Shown in pieces: positions 40,090 to 48,384 of a DNA stretch of 64,000 bases. The notes beneath the pieces are model-generated. The model had not been told where the DNA came from and ran no database searches. It saw nothing but the letters and a program-made list of their open reading frames with translations. The DNA is from Pseudoflavonifractor phocaeensis (GTDB lineage Bacteria; Bacillota; Clostridia; Oscillospirales; Oscillospiraceae), in contig NZ_JADYTU010000001.1 of NCBI RefSeq assembly GCF_021531375.1, positions 124,001 through 188,000 of the forward strand. Reading direction: 5' to 3'. Every line of letters begins with the position of its first letter. The stretch's first letter is position 1. Made by a program: the position numbers and the translations under genes.

Positions 40090-43000
40090 ATGAGTTTACA
40101 TCCCGGTCTATACGAACAAGTCATCAACAATGCCTTGACGGGCGAGCTTGTGGAGATTCCGGAGGCTCGCAAGTCTGTTGCACCCATTGACAAGGCGGAA
40201 GCCTCCAAGGTGCTGGCGCAGTATCTGGCGGATGTGGTTCAAAAGGGCTTGGATAACGTGCTGGACAACGGCGGGGATATTTCTGCCCAGATCGGGCTGA
40301 CCAACCAGATCGTTGAGCTCATTCAAAATACGACGCAAGAAGCTGACTTTGCTGCGTTGGGCGTTGACCGGCGGGCAGAGCAGCTTCTTGCGCTTTTACG
40401 GGAGACCGACCCGCGGCTGGCGGTGGGGAAAACAGCGGCGGACATAGAGCGCCCGGAAACCTCCATCGCACAGAGTTCCCTATTCACCGGCGCAGTGCAT
40501 GAGCCGCAGATGTTTACAGAGCTCAAAAAGGAAATCGTCTCGGCCGACCGGATCGACATGCTGGTGTCCTTCATCAAATGGAGCGGCCTACGGCTCATCA
40601 TGGACGAGCTGCGGGAGTTTACGCATAGCGGCGGCGAGCTCCGTATCATCACCACCTCCTATATGGGCGCTACCGATGTAAAAGCCATTGAGGAGCTTCG
40701 AAAACTGCCCAATACACACATCAAGGTCAGCTACAACACCAAGACGACCCGGCTCCACGCCAAGGCATATATCTTTTACCGTGAAACCGGCTTTACGACG
40801 GCTTATGTTGGTTCGTCCAACCTGTCCAATGCGGCATTGACTAGCGGGTTGGAATGGAACACAAAAGTAACGCGGCGCGACCTACCCGAAACCATCGACA
40901 AGATCGCCGCTACCTTCGAGTATTACTGGAATGACCGGGAATTTGAGTACTATGATGAGGGACAGAAAGAGCGTCTGGCCTATGCGCTGAAAGCGGAAAA
41001 ATATTTCGACACCAACAATGCCGACGTCTACACCATGGACATCAACCCCTATTCCTACCAGCAGGAGATTTTGGACAAGCTGGAGGCGGAGCGCACCGTC
41101 CGAGGTTATACTCGCAATCTAGTGGTAGCCGCCACCGGTACCGGCAAGACGGTCATCTCTGCTTTAGACTACAAGCGCTTCCGCAAGCAGAATCCGGATA
41201 GACCCTGCCGCCTGCTGTTTGTGGCGCACCGAGAGGAAATCCTCAAGCAGAGCTTGTACACCTTCCGCGCCGTGCTCAAGGACGCAAACTTTGGTGAGCT
41301 GTTTGTGGGCAACTATAAGCCGGAGAGCATCGACAACTTGTTTCTGTCCATCCAGACTTTCAACTCACAGAGCTTCACGGAAAAGACGAGTCCCGATTTT
41401 TACGATTACATCATCGTGGACGAATTCCATCATGCCGCCGCGCCGACTTACCAGAAGCTCTTGTCCTACTACCAGCCGCGCATCCTGCTGGGCTTGACCG
41501 CTACTCCGGAGCGTATGGACGGCAAGAACATCCTGCCCTACTTCAACAATCGTATCGCCGCTGAGATCCGTCTGCCGGAAGCCATTGATCGAAAGCTCCT
41601 GTGCCCGTTCCAGTATTTTGGCGTTACCGATACGGTGAATCTGGATGCGCTCAAATGGTCCGCCGGTGGCTACCAAAAGAGCGAGCTGGAGCACATCTAC
41701 ACGTTCAGCGGGGCGGTTGCCGACCGCCGCGCCGACCATGTGGTGACGGCACTGCTGAAATATGTGACGGACATTGACGAGGTGAAGGGTCTCGGCTTCT
41801 GTGTGACGGTAGATCACGCGGAATTTATGTGCCGTTATTTTAACGACCACAACATTCCGTCCATGTGCCTCACCGGGCAATCTTCGGACGAGGAAAGAGC
41901 GGCGGCAAAGCGGCGCTTGGTGTCCGGCGAGGTGCGGTTTATCTTCGTCGTGGACATCTATAACGAGGGCGTAGATATTCCGGAAGTCAATACTGTTCTT
42001 TTTCTGCGTCCCACGGAGTCATTGACGATCTTCTTGCAGCAGCTGGGACGTGGTCTGCGTCTATCCGAGGACAAGGAATGTCTGACCGTGCTGGACTTCA
42101 TCGGTCAGGCAAATAGAAAATACAATTTTGAAGATAAGTTTGCGGCGCTGCTGTCGAATACCACCCGCAGCGTGAGCCGTGAAATTAAGGATGGTTTTGT
42201 GTCAGTCCCCAAGGGCTGCTATATCCAGCTGGAGAAGAAGGCGGCCAAATACATTTTGGAGAATATCCGCGCTTCCTATGGCAATACGGCTGGGTTGGTG
42301 GCTCGCGCAGCCTCCTTTGCGGAGGACAGTGGGCTGGAGCTGACGCTCAAAAACTTCTTGGATCACTACCATCTTGACCCACGGGCGATCTACAAGTTTT
42401 CCTCCTTTTCTCGCATTTGTGCCAGAGCGGATGCCATCGAGGACTTTTCAGAACCGCTGGAGGACATCCTGACCAAAGCGTTTGCAAAGCTCGCCGTGGT
42501 TGATTCTCGCCGCTGGATTTCGTTCCTGTTGGACGTCCTTCCGCGTTTGGACAACCTTGATTTTGCAGCGCTTCCGGATGTGGAAAAGCGGATGATGCAA
42601 ATGTTTTACATCACCGTCTGGGGTAAGGCTGTGGAGGACTGGGACGACGAAGAGGTGCTTAGTAACCTCTATGCCCTGTCTGACAGCACGGTTCTGCTCG
42701 GCGAGCTCTTGGAACTGCTGCGCTACCGCTTCGAGCAGATCGACTTCATCGACGAGCCGGTTGACCTGGGCTTTGACTGTCCTCTGGATTTGCATTGCAC
42801 CTATACCCGCGACCAGCTCTTGGTAGCGCTGGACTTTATGAAGCCGTCCACCGTTCGTGAGGGCGTGAAGTGGCTGCCGGAGAAAAACATCGATGTGTTC
42901 TTTGTGACGCTGAACAAGGCGGACAAGGACTACTCGCCAACCACCATGTACAACGATTATTCCATCAATGAGAGCTTGTTCCATTGGCAGAGCCAGAGCA

Positions 43001-43248
43001 CCACGGCGGAGAATTCGTCCACCGGTCAGCGCTATATCCACCACAAGGAACGCGGCAGCAGGGTGCTGCTGTTTGTCCGTGAGTTTAAGTCGGACCGTAT
43101 GACCGGCGGTGCGGAAGCGTACACCTATCTGGGCACGGCGAACTACGTGAAGCATACGGGCAGCAGGCCGATGAATATCACCTGGCAGCTGGACCGCCCG
43201 ATCCCGGCGAAGTTCTTGAAGAAGACAAATAAGTTGGTAGTAGGCTGA
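40090..43248 (+). CDS. PLD-nuclease / SF2 helicase / DUF3427 protein
   Basis: The 1052-residue product has three parts. Residues about 130-300 form a phospholipase-D-type nuclease domain with the HKD motif RLHAKAYIF (His223, Lys225) and AYVGSSNLSNAAL. Residues about 320-700 are a superfamily 2 helicase: Walker A AATGTGKTVIS (Lys353), VDEFHH (Asp444), GLTATPERMDG and QQLGRGLRLSEDKE. The C-terminal third fits DUF3427, including RAIYKFSSFSRIC. Such proteins occur on mobile elements and in defence islands. It probably acts on foreign DNA; that role is inference. Confidence 0.88.
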   Translation: MSLHPGLYEQVINNALTGELVEIPEARKSVAPIDKAEASKVLAQYLADVVQKGLDNVLDNGGDISAQIGLTNQIVELIQNTTQEADFAALGVDRRAEQLLALLRETDPRLAVGKTAADIERPETSIAQSSLFTGAVHEPQMFTELKKEIVSADRIDMLVSFIKWSGLRLIMDELREFTHSGGELRIITTSYMGATDVKAIEELRKLPNTHIKVSYNTKTTRLHAKAYIFYRETGFTTAYVGSSNLSNAALTSGLEWNTKVTRRDLPETIDKIAATFEYYWNDREFEYYDEGQKERLAYALKAEKYFDTNNADVYTMDINPYSYQQEILDKLEAERTVRGYTRNLVVAATGTGKTVISALDYKRFRKQNPDRPCRLLFVAHREEILKQSLYTFRAVLKDANFGELFVGNYKPESIDNLFLSIQTFNSQSFTEKTSPDFYDYIIVDEFHHAAAPTYQKLLSYYQPRILLGLTATPERMDGKNILPYFNNRIAAEIRLPEAIDRKLLCPFQYFGVTDTVNLDALKWSAGGYQKSELEHIYTFSGAVADRRADHVVTALLKYVTDIDEVKGLGFCVTVDHAEFMCRYFNDHNIPSMCLTGQSSDEERAAAKRRLVSGEVRFIFVVDIYNEGVDIPEVNTVLFLRPTESLTIFLQQLGRGLRLSEDKECLTVLDFIGQANRKYNFEDKFAALLSNTTRSVSREIKDGFVSVPKGCYIQLEKKAAKYILENIRASYGNTAGLVARAASFAEDSGLELTLKNFLDHYHLDPRAIYKFSSFSRICARADAIEDFSEPLEDILTKAFAKLAVVDSRRWISFLLDVLPRLDNLDFAALPDVEKRMMQMFYITVWGKAVEDWDDEEVLSNLYALSDSTVLLGELLELLRYRFEQIDFIDEPVDLGFDCPLDLHCTYTRDQLLVALDFMKPSTVREGVKWLPEKNIDVFFVTLNKADKDYSPTTMYNDYSINESLFHWQSQSTTAENSSTGQRYIHHKERGSRVLLFVREFKSDRMTGGAEAYTYLGTANYVKHTGSRPMNITWQLDRPIPAKFLKKTNKLVVG

Positions 43249-43277
43249 CATACTTGGCATGATTTAAGGAGACACCT

Positions 43278-45986
43278 ATGGACGCACGAAAGCACTTAAT
43301 CATCATAAAAGGAAAAGACCAGACGGACTCGGTCGCGAGCTTTCAGTTCCATGACGGGAAGTGCGAGGTCGTCTATACCAGTGCGCCCAATAAGACATAC
43401 AGCTTTCAGAGTAGCAATGTGGAGATCCTGCCTCTGAAAAAGAAAATTGACCCTGCGCAGGTGATTGTCATCGCAAATGGGCAAGCCATCAGCGGAATTG
43501 ATGAGATTCTCGATTTCAGCGGGTATTATCGTATTGTCCGCAACGGAAAGAGAGATTTATCGTTCCACAGGAGCGAAGTGCAGTTCCAGCAGAATTGCCT
43601 GGCAGACGGTAAAAATCAAGAAGCATTCCAATATTTCAAGGAGACTGCCGCTGCAATCAGTCTGGTGGCGGAAAACGGTATCAACATTCTAAGTATGCAG
43701 TATGACAAGATCCAGCAGGTCAGCGAGGATACCGTGTTGGCAAGCTATCTTGCACCGCAGAAAGACGTCAAAATGCCCCAGATGCCTGAGGCAGTGATCT
43801 ATCCGTTTGGCCTGAACCAGAGTCAAAAGCTGGCGGTAGAACGGGCGCTTTCCTCCAAAATCAGTATCATTCAGGGGCCACCGGGTACTGGGAAGACACA
43901 AACGATCCTGAATATCATCGCCAATGTTGTTCGCAGCGGAAAAACCGTGGCGGTTGTCTCCAACAACAATTCCGCAACGCATAATGTTGTGGAAAAGTTG
44001 GAGAAGAAAAATGCCGCTTTTCTGACTGCGTTTCTCGGCAGCCTTGCCAACAAAGAGAAGTTTCTGGATGCACAGACAGGCACCTATCCGAATATGAGCG
44101 CTTGGGAAATGTCGCCGGAGGAACGACAGCAATTAGATCAGGAAACGACTGCGCTCTCCAAAGAACTGAACGAAATGCTCAATGCCAAAAACCGCATTGC
44201 GGAAATTGAGCAGGAGTTCTTACAGCTAAACCCGGAGCAGCATTATTTTGAGGAATATTACGCAAGTTACAGTGACATGCCAATGGAGAGCTTGGACAAG
44301 CTGTCCTCGCAGAAGCTTCTTGCGCTTTGGATGGAATTTGAACAGCATGCAGAGTGTGAGACTCGCTTGGGCCTGTTGCAAAAAATATCCATCATGTTTC
44401 GATTCAACCGTAATGCGCTCAAATTGTTTATCCGTTCCCCGGAACAGGTCATTCCCTATTTGCAGAGTCAGTTTTATTCGGTGAAGAGGCGGGAACTGGA
44501 GGCTGAAAAGCAGGAATTGCACCGAAAGCTGGAGCGTTACGCTTTCGACGCGAAGATGGAAGAGCTCACTCAGAAGTCCCTGCGGCTGTTCCGGGCGGAA
44601 CTGGCAACACGGTATCATTGGCGAAATAATAGACGGTGCTTTGAAAAGAATGATTTCCGCCGGAATTCCGAAGAGTTTACCCGCGAGTATCCGGTGGTGC
44701 TTAGCACGACCTATTCCATCAAAGGAACGCTGAGCATCGATCATATCTACGATTACTTGATCGTGGATGAAGCCTCACAGGTCGATTTAGCCACAGGGGT
44801 ACTGGCATTTTCCTGTGCGCGGAATATCGTGATTGTCGGGGACTTGAAGCAGCTCCCCAATGTGCTGACGGAGGATGACATTCGCACCAGCGATGCCATT
44901 TGGCAAAAGCATTCCTTGGATGAGCGTTATCGCTTTTCTACCCACAGTTTGCTGTCCTCTGCATTGGAAATATGGCAGGATGCACCTGTTACGCTGCTGC
45001 GGGAACACTACCGCTGTCACCCGAAGATCATCAATTTCTGCAATCAGAAGTTCTACCACGGACAGCTGATCGTTATGACAAAAGACCATGATGAGCCGGA
45101 TGTGTTGACCATGTACCGGACGATTGCCGGTAATCACGCCCGTGGGCATCTCAACCAGCGCCAGATCGATGTCATCCAGCAGGAGGTGCTTCCGCGGCTG
45201 CATCAGCAAAATTTCCAGAGCATCGGTATTATCACGCCATATCGGGATCAGGTGACAGCCATCCGCAAGCAGCTGGGAGATACTTATGAGGTGGACACCG
45301 TCCACAAGTTTCAGGGGCGAGAACAAGATGCGATCATTCTGACCTCAGTCGACAATGTCATCACAGATTTTGTGGATGATCCCCATATGCTGAATGTGGC
45401 GGTTTCCCGCGCGGTCCATTCGCTGACGGTGGTCACATCGCAGGACCCACGTAATGACCAGACCAACTACGGCGATTTGACACGATACATCGAATATAAC
45501 AATTTTGAAGTGATCCAGAGCCAAGTCTACTCCGTGTTCGATATGCTCTACCAGGGCTATGCCGAGCAGCGCAAGGTATATCTGCAAAAACATAAGCGGG
45601 TATCTGAGTACGATTCTGAGAATCTCATGTACTCTGTGATTCAAGAGGTGCTGTCCGAAGAGGCATTTTCCACTATCGGCTGCGCTGTACATGTTTCTCT
45701 TGCAACACTGGTGAAAGACTATGAACCGTTGACGGAGGAAGAACACAAATATGCCCGGAATCCGTTGACGCATGTTGATTTTTTGTTATTCAATCAAATG
45801 GATAAACAACCTGTGCTAGCAATTGAAGTGGACGGGACTGGCTTCCATGAAGCCGGGAGCAAACAGGCAGAACGCGATATAAAGAAGAACTCCATTCTGA
45901 AGAAGTGTGCCATCTCGCTGCTGCGGCTACGTACTGACGGTAGCGGAGAAAGAGAGAAGATTAGGACTGCACTAAAGAGAAAATGA
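43278..45986 (+). CDS. SF1 (Upf1-like) helicase with C-terminal DUF2726-type nuclease
   Basis: The 902-residue product begins with about 170 residues of unknown type. The helicase core has GLNQSQKLAV (Q motif), GPPGTGKTQT (Lys206), VDEASQ (Asp497), GDLKQLPNV, REHYRCHPKIINF, VDTVHKFQGREQDAI and NVAVSRAVHSLTVV. Residues about 820-900 resemble a DUF2726/Vsr-like nuclease: HVDFLLFN, then AIEVDGTGFH, AERDIKKNSILKK. It starts 29 bp after the PLD-helicase gene, so the two are very likely co-expressed. Upf1-like helicase-nuclease fusions recur in anti-phage systems. Confidence 0.88.
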   Translation: MDARKHLIIIKGKDQTDSVASFQFHDGKCEVVYTSAPNKTYSFQSSNVEILPLKKKIDPAQVIVIANGQAISGIDEILDFSGYYRIVRNGKRDLSFHRSEVQFQQNCLADGKNQEAFQYFKETAAAISLVAENGINILSMQYDKIQQVSEDTVLASYLAPQKDVKMPQMPEAVIYPFGLNQSQKLAVERALSSKISIIQGPPGTGKTQTILNIIANVVRSGKTVAVVSNNNSATHNVVEKLEKKNAAFLTAFLGSLANKEKFLDAQTGTYPNMSAWEMSPEERQQLDQETTALSKELNEMLNAKNRIAEIEQEFLQLNPEQHYFEEYYASYSDMPMESLDKLSSQKLLALWMEFEQHAECETRLGLLQKISIMFRFNRNALKLFIRSPEQVIPYLQSQFYSVKRRELEAEKQELHRKLERYAFDAKMEELTQKSLRLFRAELATRYHWRNNRRCFEKNDFRRNSEEFTREYPVVLSTTYSIKGTLSIDHIYDYLIVDEASQVDLATGVLAFSCARNIVIVGDLKQLPNVLTEDDIRTSDAIWQKHSLDERYRFSTHSLLSSALEIWQDAPVTLLREHYRCHPKIINFCNQKFYHGQLIVMTKDHDEPDVLTMYRTIAGNHARGHLNQRQIDVIQQEVLPRLHQQNFQSIGIITPYRDQVTAIRKQLGDTYEVDTVHKFQGREQDAIILTSVDNVITDFVDDPHMLNVAVSRAVHSLTVVTSQDPRNDQTNYGDLTRYIEYNNFEVIQSQVYSVFDMLYQGYAEQRKVYLQKHKRVSEYDSENLMYSVIQEVLSEEAFSTIGCAVHVSLATLVKDYEPLTEEEHKYARNPLTHVDFLLFNQMDKQPVLAIEVDGTGFHEAGSKQAERDIKKNSILKKCAISLLRLRTDGSGEREKIRTALKRK

Positions 45987-45988
45987 TT

Positions 45989-46063
45989 ATGTCGAGAATA
46001 ATGAGGAATACAATCAGATGTAAAAAATGTGGAGACGTCATCGAAAGTAAAACCATTCTTTGA
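45989..46063 (+). pseudogene. Truncated zinc-ribbon small protein
   Basis: Twenty-four codons (MSRIMRNTIRCKKCGDVIES, then KTIL and a stop) match the start of a small Firmicute zinc-ribbon family. The second Cys pair is lost. It begins three bases after the helicase stop. Confidence 0.5.
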
Positions 46064-46119
46064 GACATAACGCTTCGTTTCAGCAATTCTATTATGAATG
46101 CTAGATTGTATTGGTTTCG

Positions 46120-46168
46120 ATTATACCCCCATTATACCCTTGATTTCACGGGTATAATGGGGTATAAT
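46120..46168 (+). promoter_or_regulatory. Promoter with large inverted repeat upstream of the ATPase gene
   Basis: TTGATT (46140-46145), 17 bases and TATAAT (46163-46168). Arms 46120-46139 and 46150-46168 are complementary with one extra base and consist of GGTATAAT units, so a regulator could cover both promoter boxes. Confidence 0.78.
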
Positions 46169-46202
46169 TCTATGCATAATAGTTTCACCGGGGAGGTGCA
46201 CC

Positions 46203-47987
46203 ATGGAGCTATTTGAGCTTCAAGCCAAAATTGCTGATCTGGAGCAACAGATTGCGGAGCTGCCTGCAGGGTTTGTCACAAAGAAGACGATCAACGGCAA
46301 TGTGTATTTCTATCACCGTTGGACGGAGAACAAAAAGCGGCGGGAGAAGTATATTTCTGCTGACGAATTGGAAAACTTCCGTGCTCAGATCGAGAGGCGG
46401 AAGGAACTGGAGCATGAGCTGAAGGCGCTGAAAAAGCAGCTGCCCAAGGCGAAATCTGCGAGCCCTTCCGCGTTTACCACCAATGTCCGCACCGGCGAGG
46501 CGCTGCGCTCCTTTGCGGCATCTGTTTGCGGCTATCGCAGGCGCGAGTGTTTCCAGCAGCTGCACAACTTTGTCTACGGCGAGCCGCAGGACAAGGTATT
46601 CATCCTCTACGGCCTGCGCCGGACGGGGAAAACCACTATGATCCGCCAGATTTTCGCGGAGATGAGCGACGCAGAGCTTTCGAAAGCAGCTTTCATTCAA
46701 ATCACAGCAAGAGACACATTGGCTGATGTGAACCGCGATCTCAAGACGTTGGAGGAGCAGGGCTTCCGCTATGTGTTTCTCGACGAAGTGACGCTGATGG
46801 AGGACTTTATTGAGGGCGCGGCGCTGTTCTCCGATGTGTTTGCCGCCTGCGGAATGAAAATCGTGCTGTCCGGCACGGATTCACTGGGTTTCCTGTTCAC
46901 GGAGGATGAGCAGCTCTACGACCGCTGCATTCTGCTGCACACGACCTTCATCCCTTACCGCGAGTTTGAGTCTGTGCTCGGCATTCATGGCATCGACGAG
47001 TATATCCGCTACGGCGGCACTATGAGTCTCGGCGGTGTCCACTACAACGAAACCTCCACGTTTGCCAGCAAGGAAAGCGCGGACGAGTATGTGGATACGG
47101 CTATTGCACGCAACATCCAGCACTCCCTGCGCTGCTATCAGTACGAGGGACATTTCCGCCATCTGCGTGACCTGTATGAGAGGAACGAACTGACCAGCGC
47201 CATCAACCGCGTGGTGGAGGACATCAACCACCGTTTCACGCTGGAAGTGCTGACACAGGATTGGAAATCCCACGACCTTGGCATTTCCGCCAGCAATCTT
47301 CGCCGGGATCGGGAGAACCCTACGGACATCCTTGATCGCGTTGACCTTGTAGCTGTCACAGACAGCCTGCGGAAGTTGCTGGAGATCCGGAACAAGGCGG
47401 AGCAGACTTTGGCGTTGGACGATATTCATGCGGCGGAGATCAAAGAATATCTGGATTTGCTGGACCTGACGCGGGAGATCGACGTGCTGCACCTGCCGGA
47501 TGTCAGCCGGAAATCCAGCCGCACGGTGATCGCCCAACCCGGTCTCCGCTATGCGCAGGCCGATGCGCTGATCCGCAGCCTGCTGCTGGATGAGACATTC
47601 AGCGCCCTGTCTTTGCCGGAGCGCACCGCTGTTCAGGAACGCATTCTGACCGAGATCAGAGGCCGGATGCTGGAAGACATTGTCCTGCTGGAAACCAAGC
47701 TGGCGAACCCCAAAAAGCAGGTATTTGTCCTGCAATTTTCCGTGGGCGAGTTCGATATGGTGGTGTTTGACCCGGAGGCGGGCTCCTGCCGGATTTTCGA
47801 GATCAAGCACAGCGAGGAAGCTGTCCCACAGCAGTATCGCCATTTGATCGACGAGCAAAAATGCGCCCAGACCGAGCACCGCTACGGCCCGATCACCGGA
47901 AAGTTCGTCCTCTACCGCGGGGAAAGCCAAGTGGTAGATGGCATTCGATATCAGAACGTGGAAGAATATCTGAGAAGCCTTGCATGA
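46203..47987 (+). CDS. AAA ATPase with C-terminal PD-(D/E)xK-like domain
   Basis: GGGGAGG precedes the ATG. The 594-residue product starts with a coiled-coil segment (ELQAKIADLEQQIAEL, later RAQIERRKELEHELKALKK). An ATPase of the DUF4143-linked type follows: YGLRRTGKTTM (Lys143), YVFLDEVTLMEDF (Asp195 region) and LSGTDSLGFLF. The C-terminal part has FDMVVFDPEAGSCRIFEIKHSEE, which fits a PD-(D/E)xK nuclease core (Asp, then Glu-x-Lys). The family is abundant in gut anaerobes and its role is mostly unknown. It has its own promoter and terminator, so it is a separate unit. Confidence 0.8.
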   Translation: MELFELQAKIADLEQQIAELPAGFVTKKTINGNVYFYHRWTENKKRREKYISADELENFRAQIERRKELEHELKALKKQLPKAKSASPSAFTTNVRTGEALRSFAASVCGYRRRECFQQLHNFVYGEPQDKVFILYGLRRTGKTTMIRQIFAEMSDAELSKAAFIQITARDTLADVNRDLKTLEEQGFRYVFLDEVTLMEDFIEGAALFSDVFAACGMKIVLSGTDSLGFLFTEDEQLYDRCILLHTTFIPYREFESVLGIHGIDEYIRYGGTMSLGGVHYNETSTFASKESADEYVDTAIARNIQHSLRCYQYEGHFRHLRDLYERNELTSAINRVVEDINHRFTLEVLTQDWKSHDLGISASNLRRDRENPTDILDRVDLVAVTDSLRKLLEIRNKAEQTLALDDIHAAEIKEYLDLLDLTREIDVLHLPDVSRKSSRTVIAQPGLRYAQADALIRSLLLDETFSALSLPERTAVQERILTEIRGRMLEDIVLLETKLANPKKQVFVLQFSVGEFDMVVFDPEAGSCRIFEIKHSEEAVPQQYRHLIDEQKCAQTEHRYGPITGKFVLYRGESQVVDGIRYQNVEEYLRSLA

Positions 47988-48008
47988 TAACAGTTCAATA
48001 AAAACTTA

Positions 48009-48047
48009 GGCAGCCTCTGGTTGAAACCAACCGGAGGCTGTCTTTTA
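48009..48047 (+). terminator. Terminator of the ATPase gene
   Basis: Stem GGCAGCCTCTGGTTG with its near-complement (one G-U pair), loop AAAC, then TTTT. Confidence 0.88.
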
Positions 48048-48058
48048 CTTATTGAATC

Positions 48059-48092
48059 GAACTTGTTTATCCGATATGCTATAAACAAGTTC
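48059..48092. other. 12-bp inverted repeat
   Basis: GAACTTGTTTAT/ATAAACAAGTTC with a 10-base spacer, all pairs Watson-Crick. It has operator-like geometry. Confidence 0.7.
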
Positions 48093-48194
48093 GCCGGAAT
48101 TGACTTGACGTATGACAAGTAGCAATGCGCAAAAATCGTGCGGCGAGACTGCAAGAATGCAGTCGATGACGAAAACAATAATGTTCTAAATAGC

Positions 48195-48245
48195 GCGCAT
48201 CGCTCATTTCATCAATCATTTTCTCGATACACATGAGCGATGCGC
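48195..48245. other. 13-bp inverted repeat with 25-base spacer
   Basis: GCGCATCGCTCAT (48195-48207) and ATGAGCGATGCGC (48233-48245). Possibly a binding site for the recombinase or a directionality factor, or a remnant of a smaller insertion. Confidence 0.7.
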
Positions 48246-48318
48246 TCCGAACTGGCACGATCATCGCGCGAAAACCCCTGCCTCCCGCAGAAATTTTCAG
48301 ATTCTTCCCTTGGGTACC

Positions 48319-48347
48319 TTTTCAAACGGATTCCAATCCGTTATAAT
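48319..48347 (+). promoter_or_regulatory. Promoter of the recombinase with palindromic operator
   Basis: TTTTCA (48319-48324), 17 bases, TATAAT (48342-48347). A palindrome ACGGATT-CC-AATCCGT (48326-48341) fills the spacer. It looks sigma-A-like and repressible, not like a typical SigE promoter. Confidence 0.6.
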
Positions 48348-48384
48348 ATATCTACCAACCTAACGAATAACGCGAGGTGCCGCC

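Larger units (their letters stand above)
47988..48384. other. Intergenic region before the recombinase gene
   Basis: It contains a terminator, two inverted repeats (48059-48092 and 48195-48245) and the recombinase promoter. No gene is evident. Confidence 0.6.
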
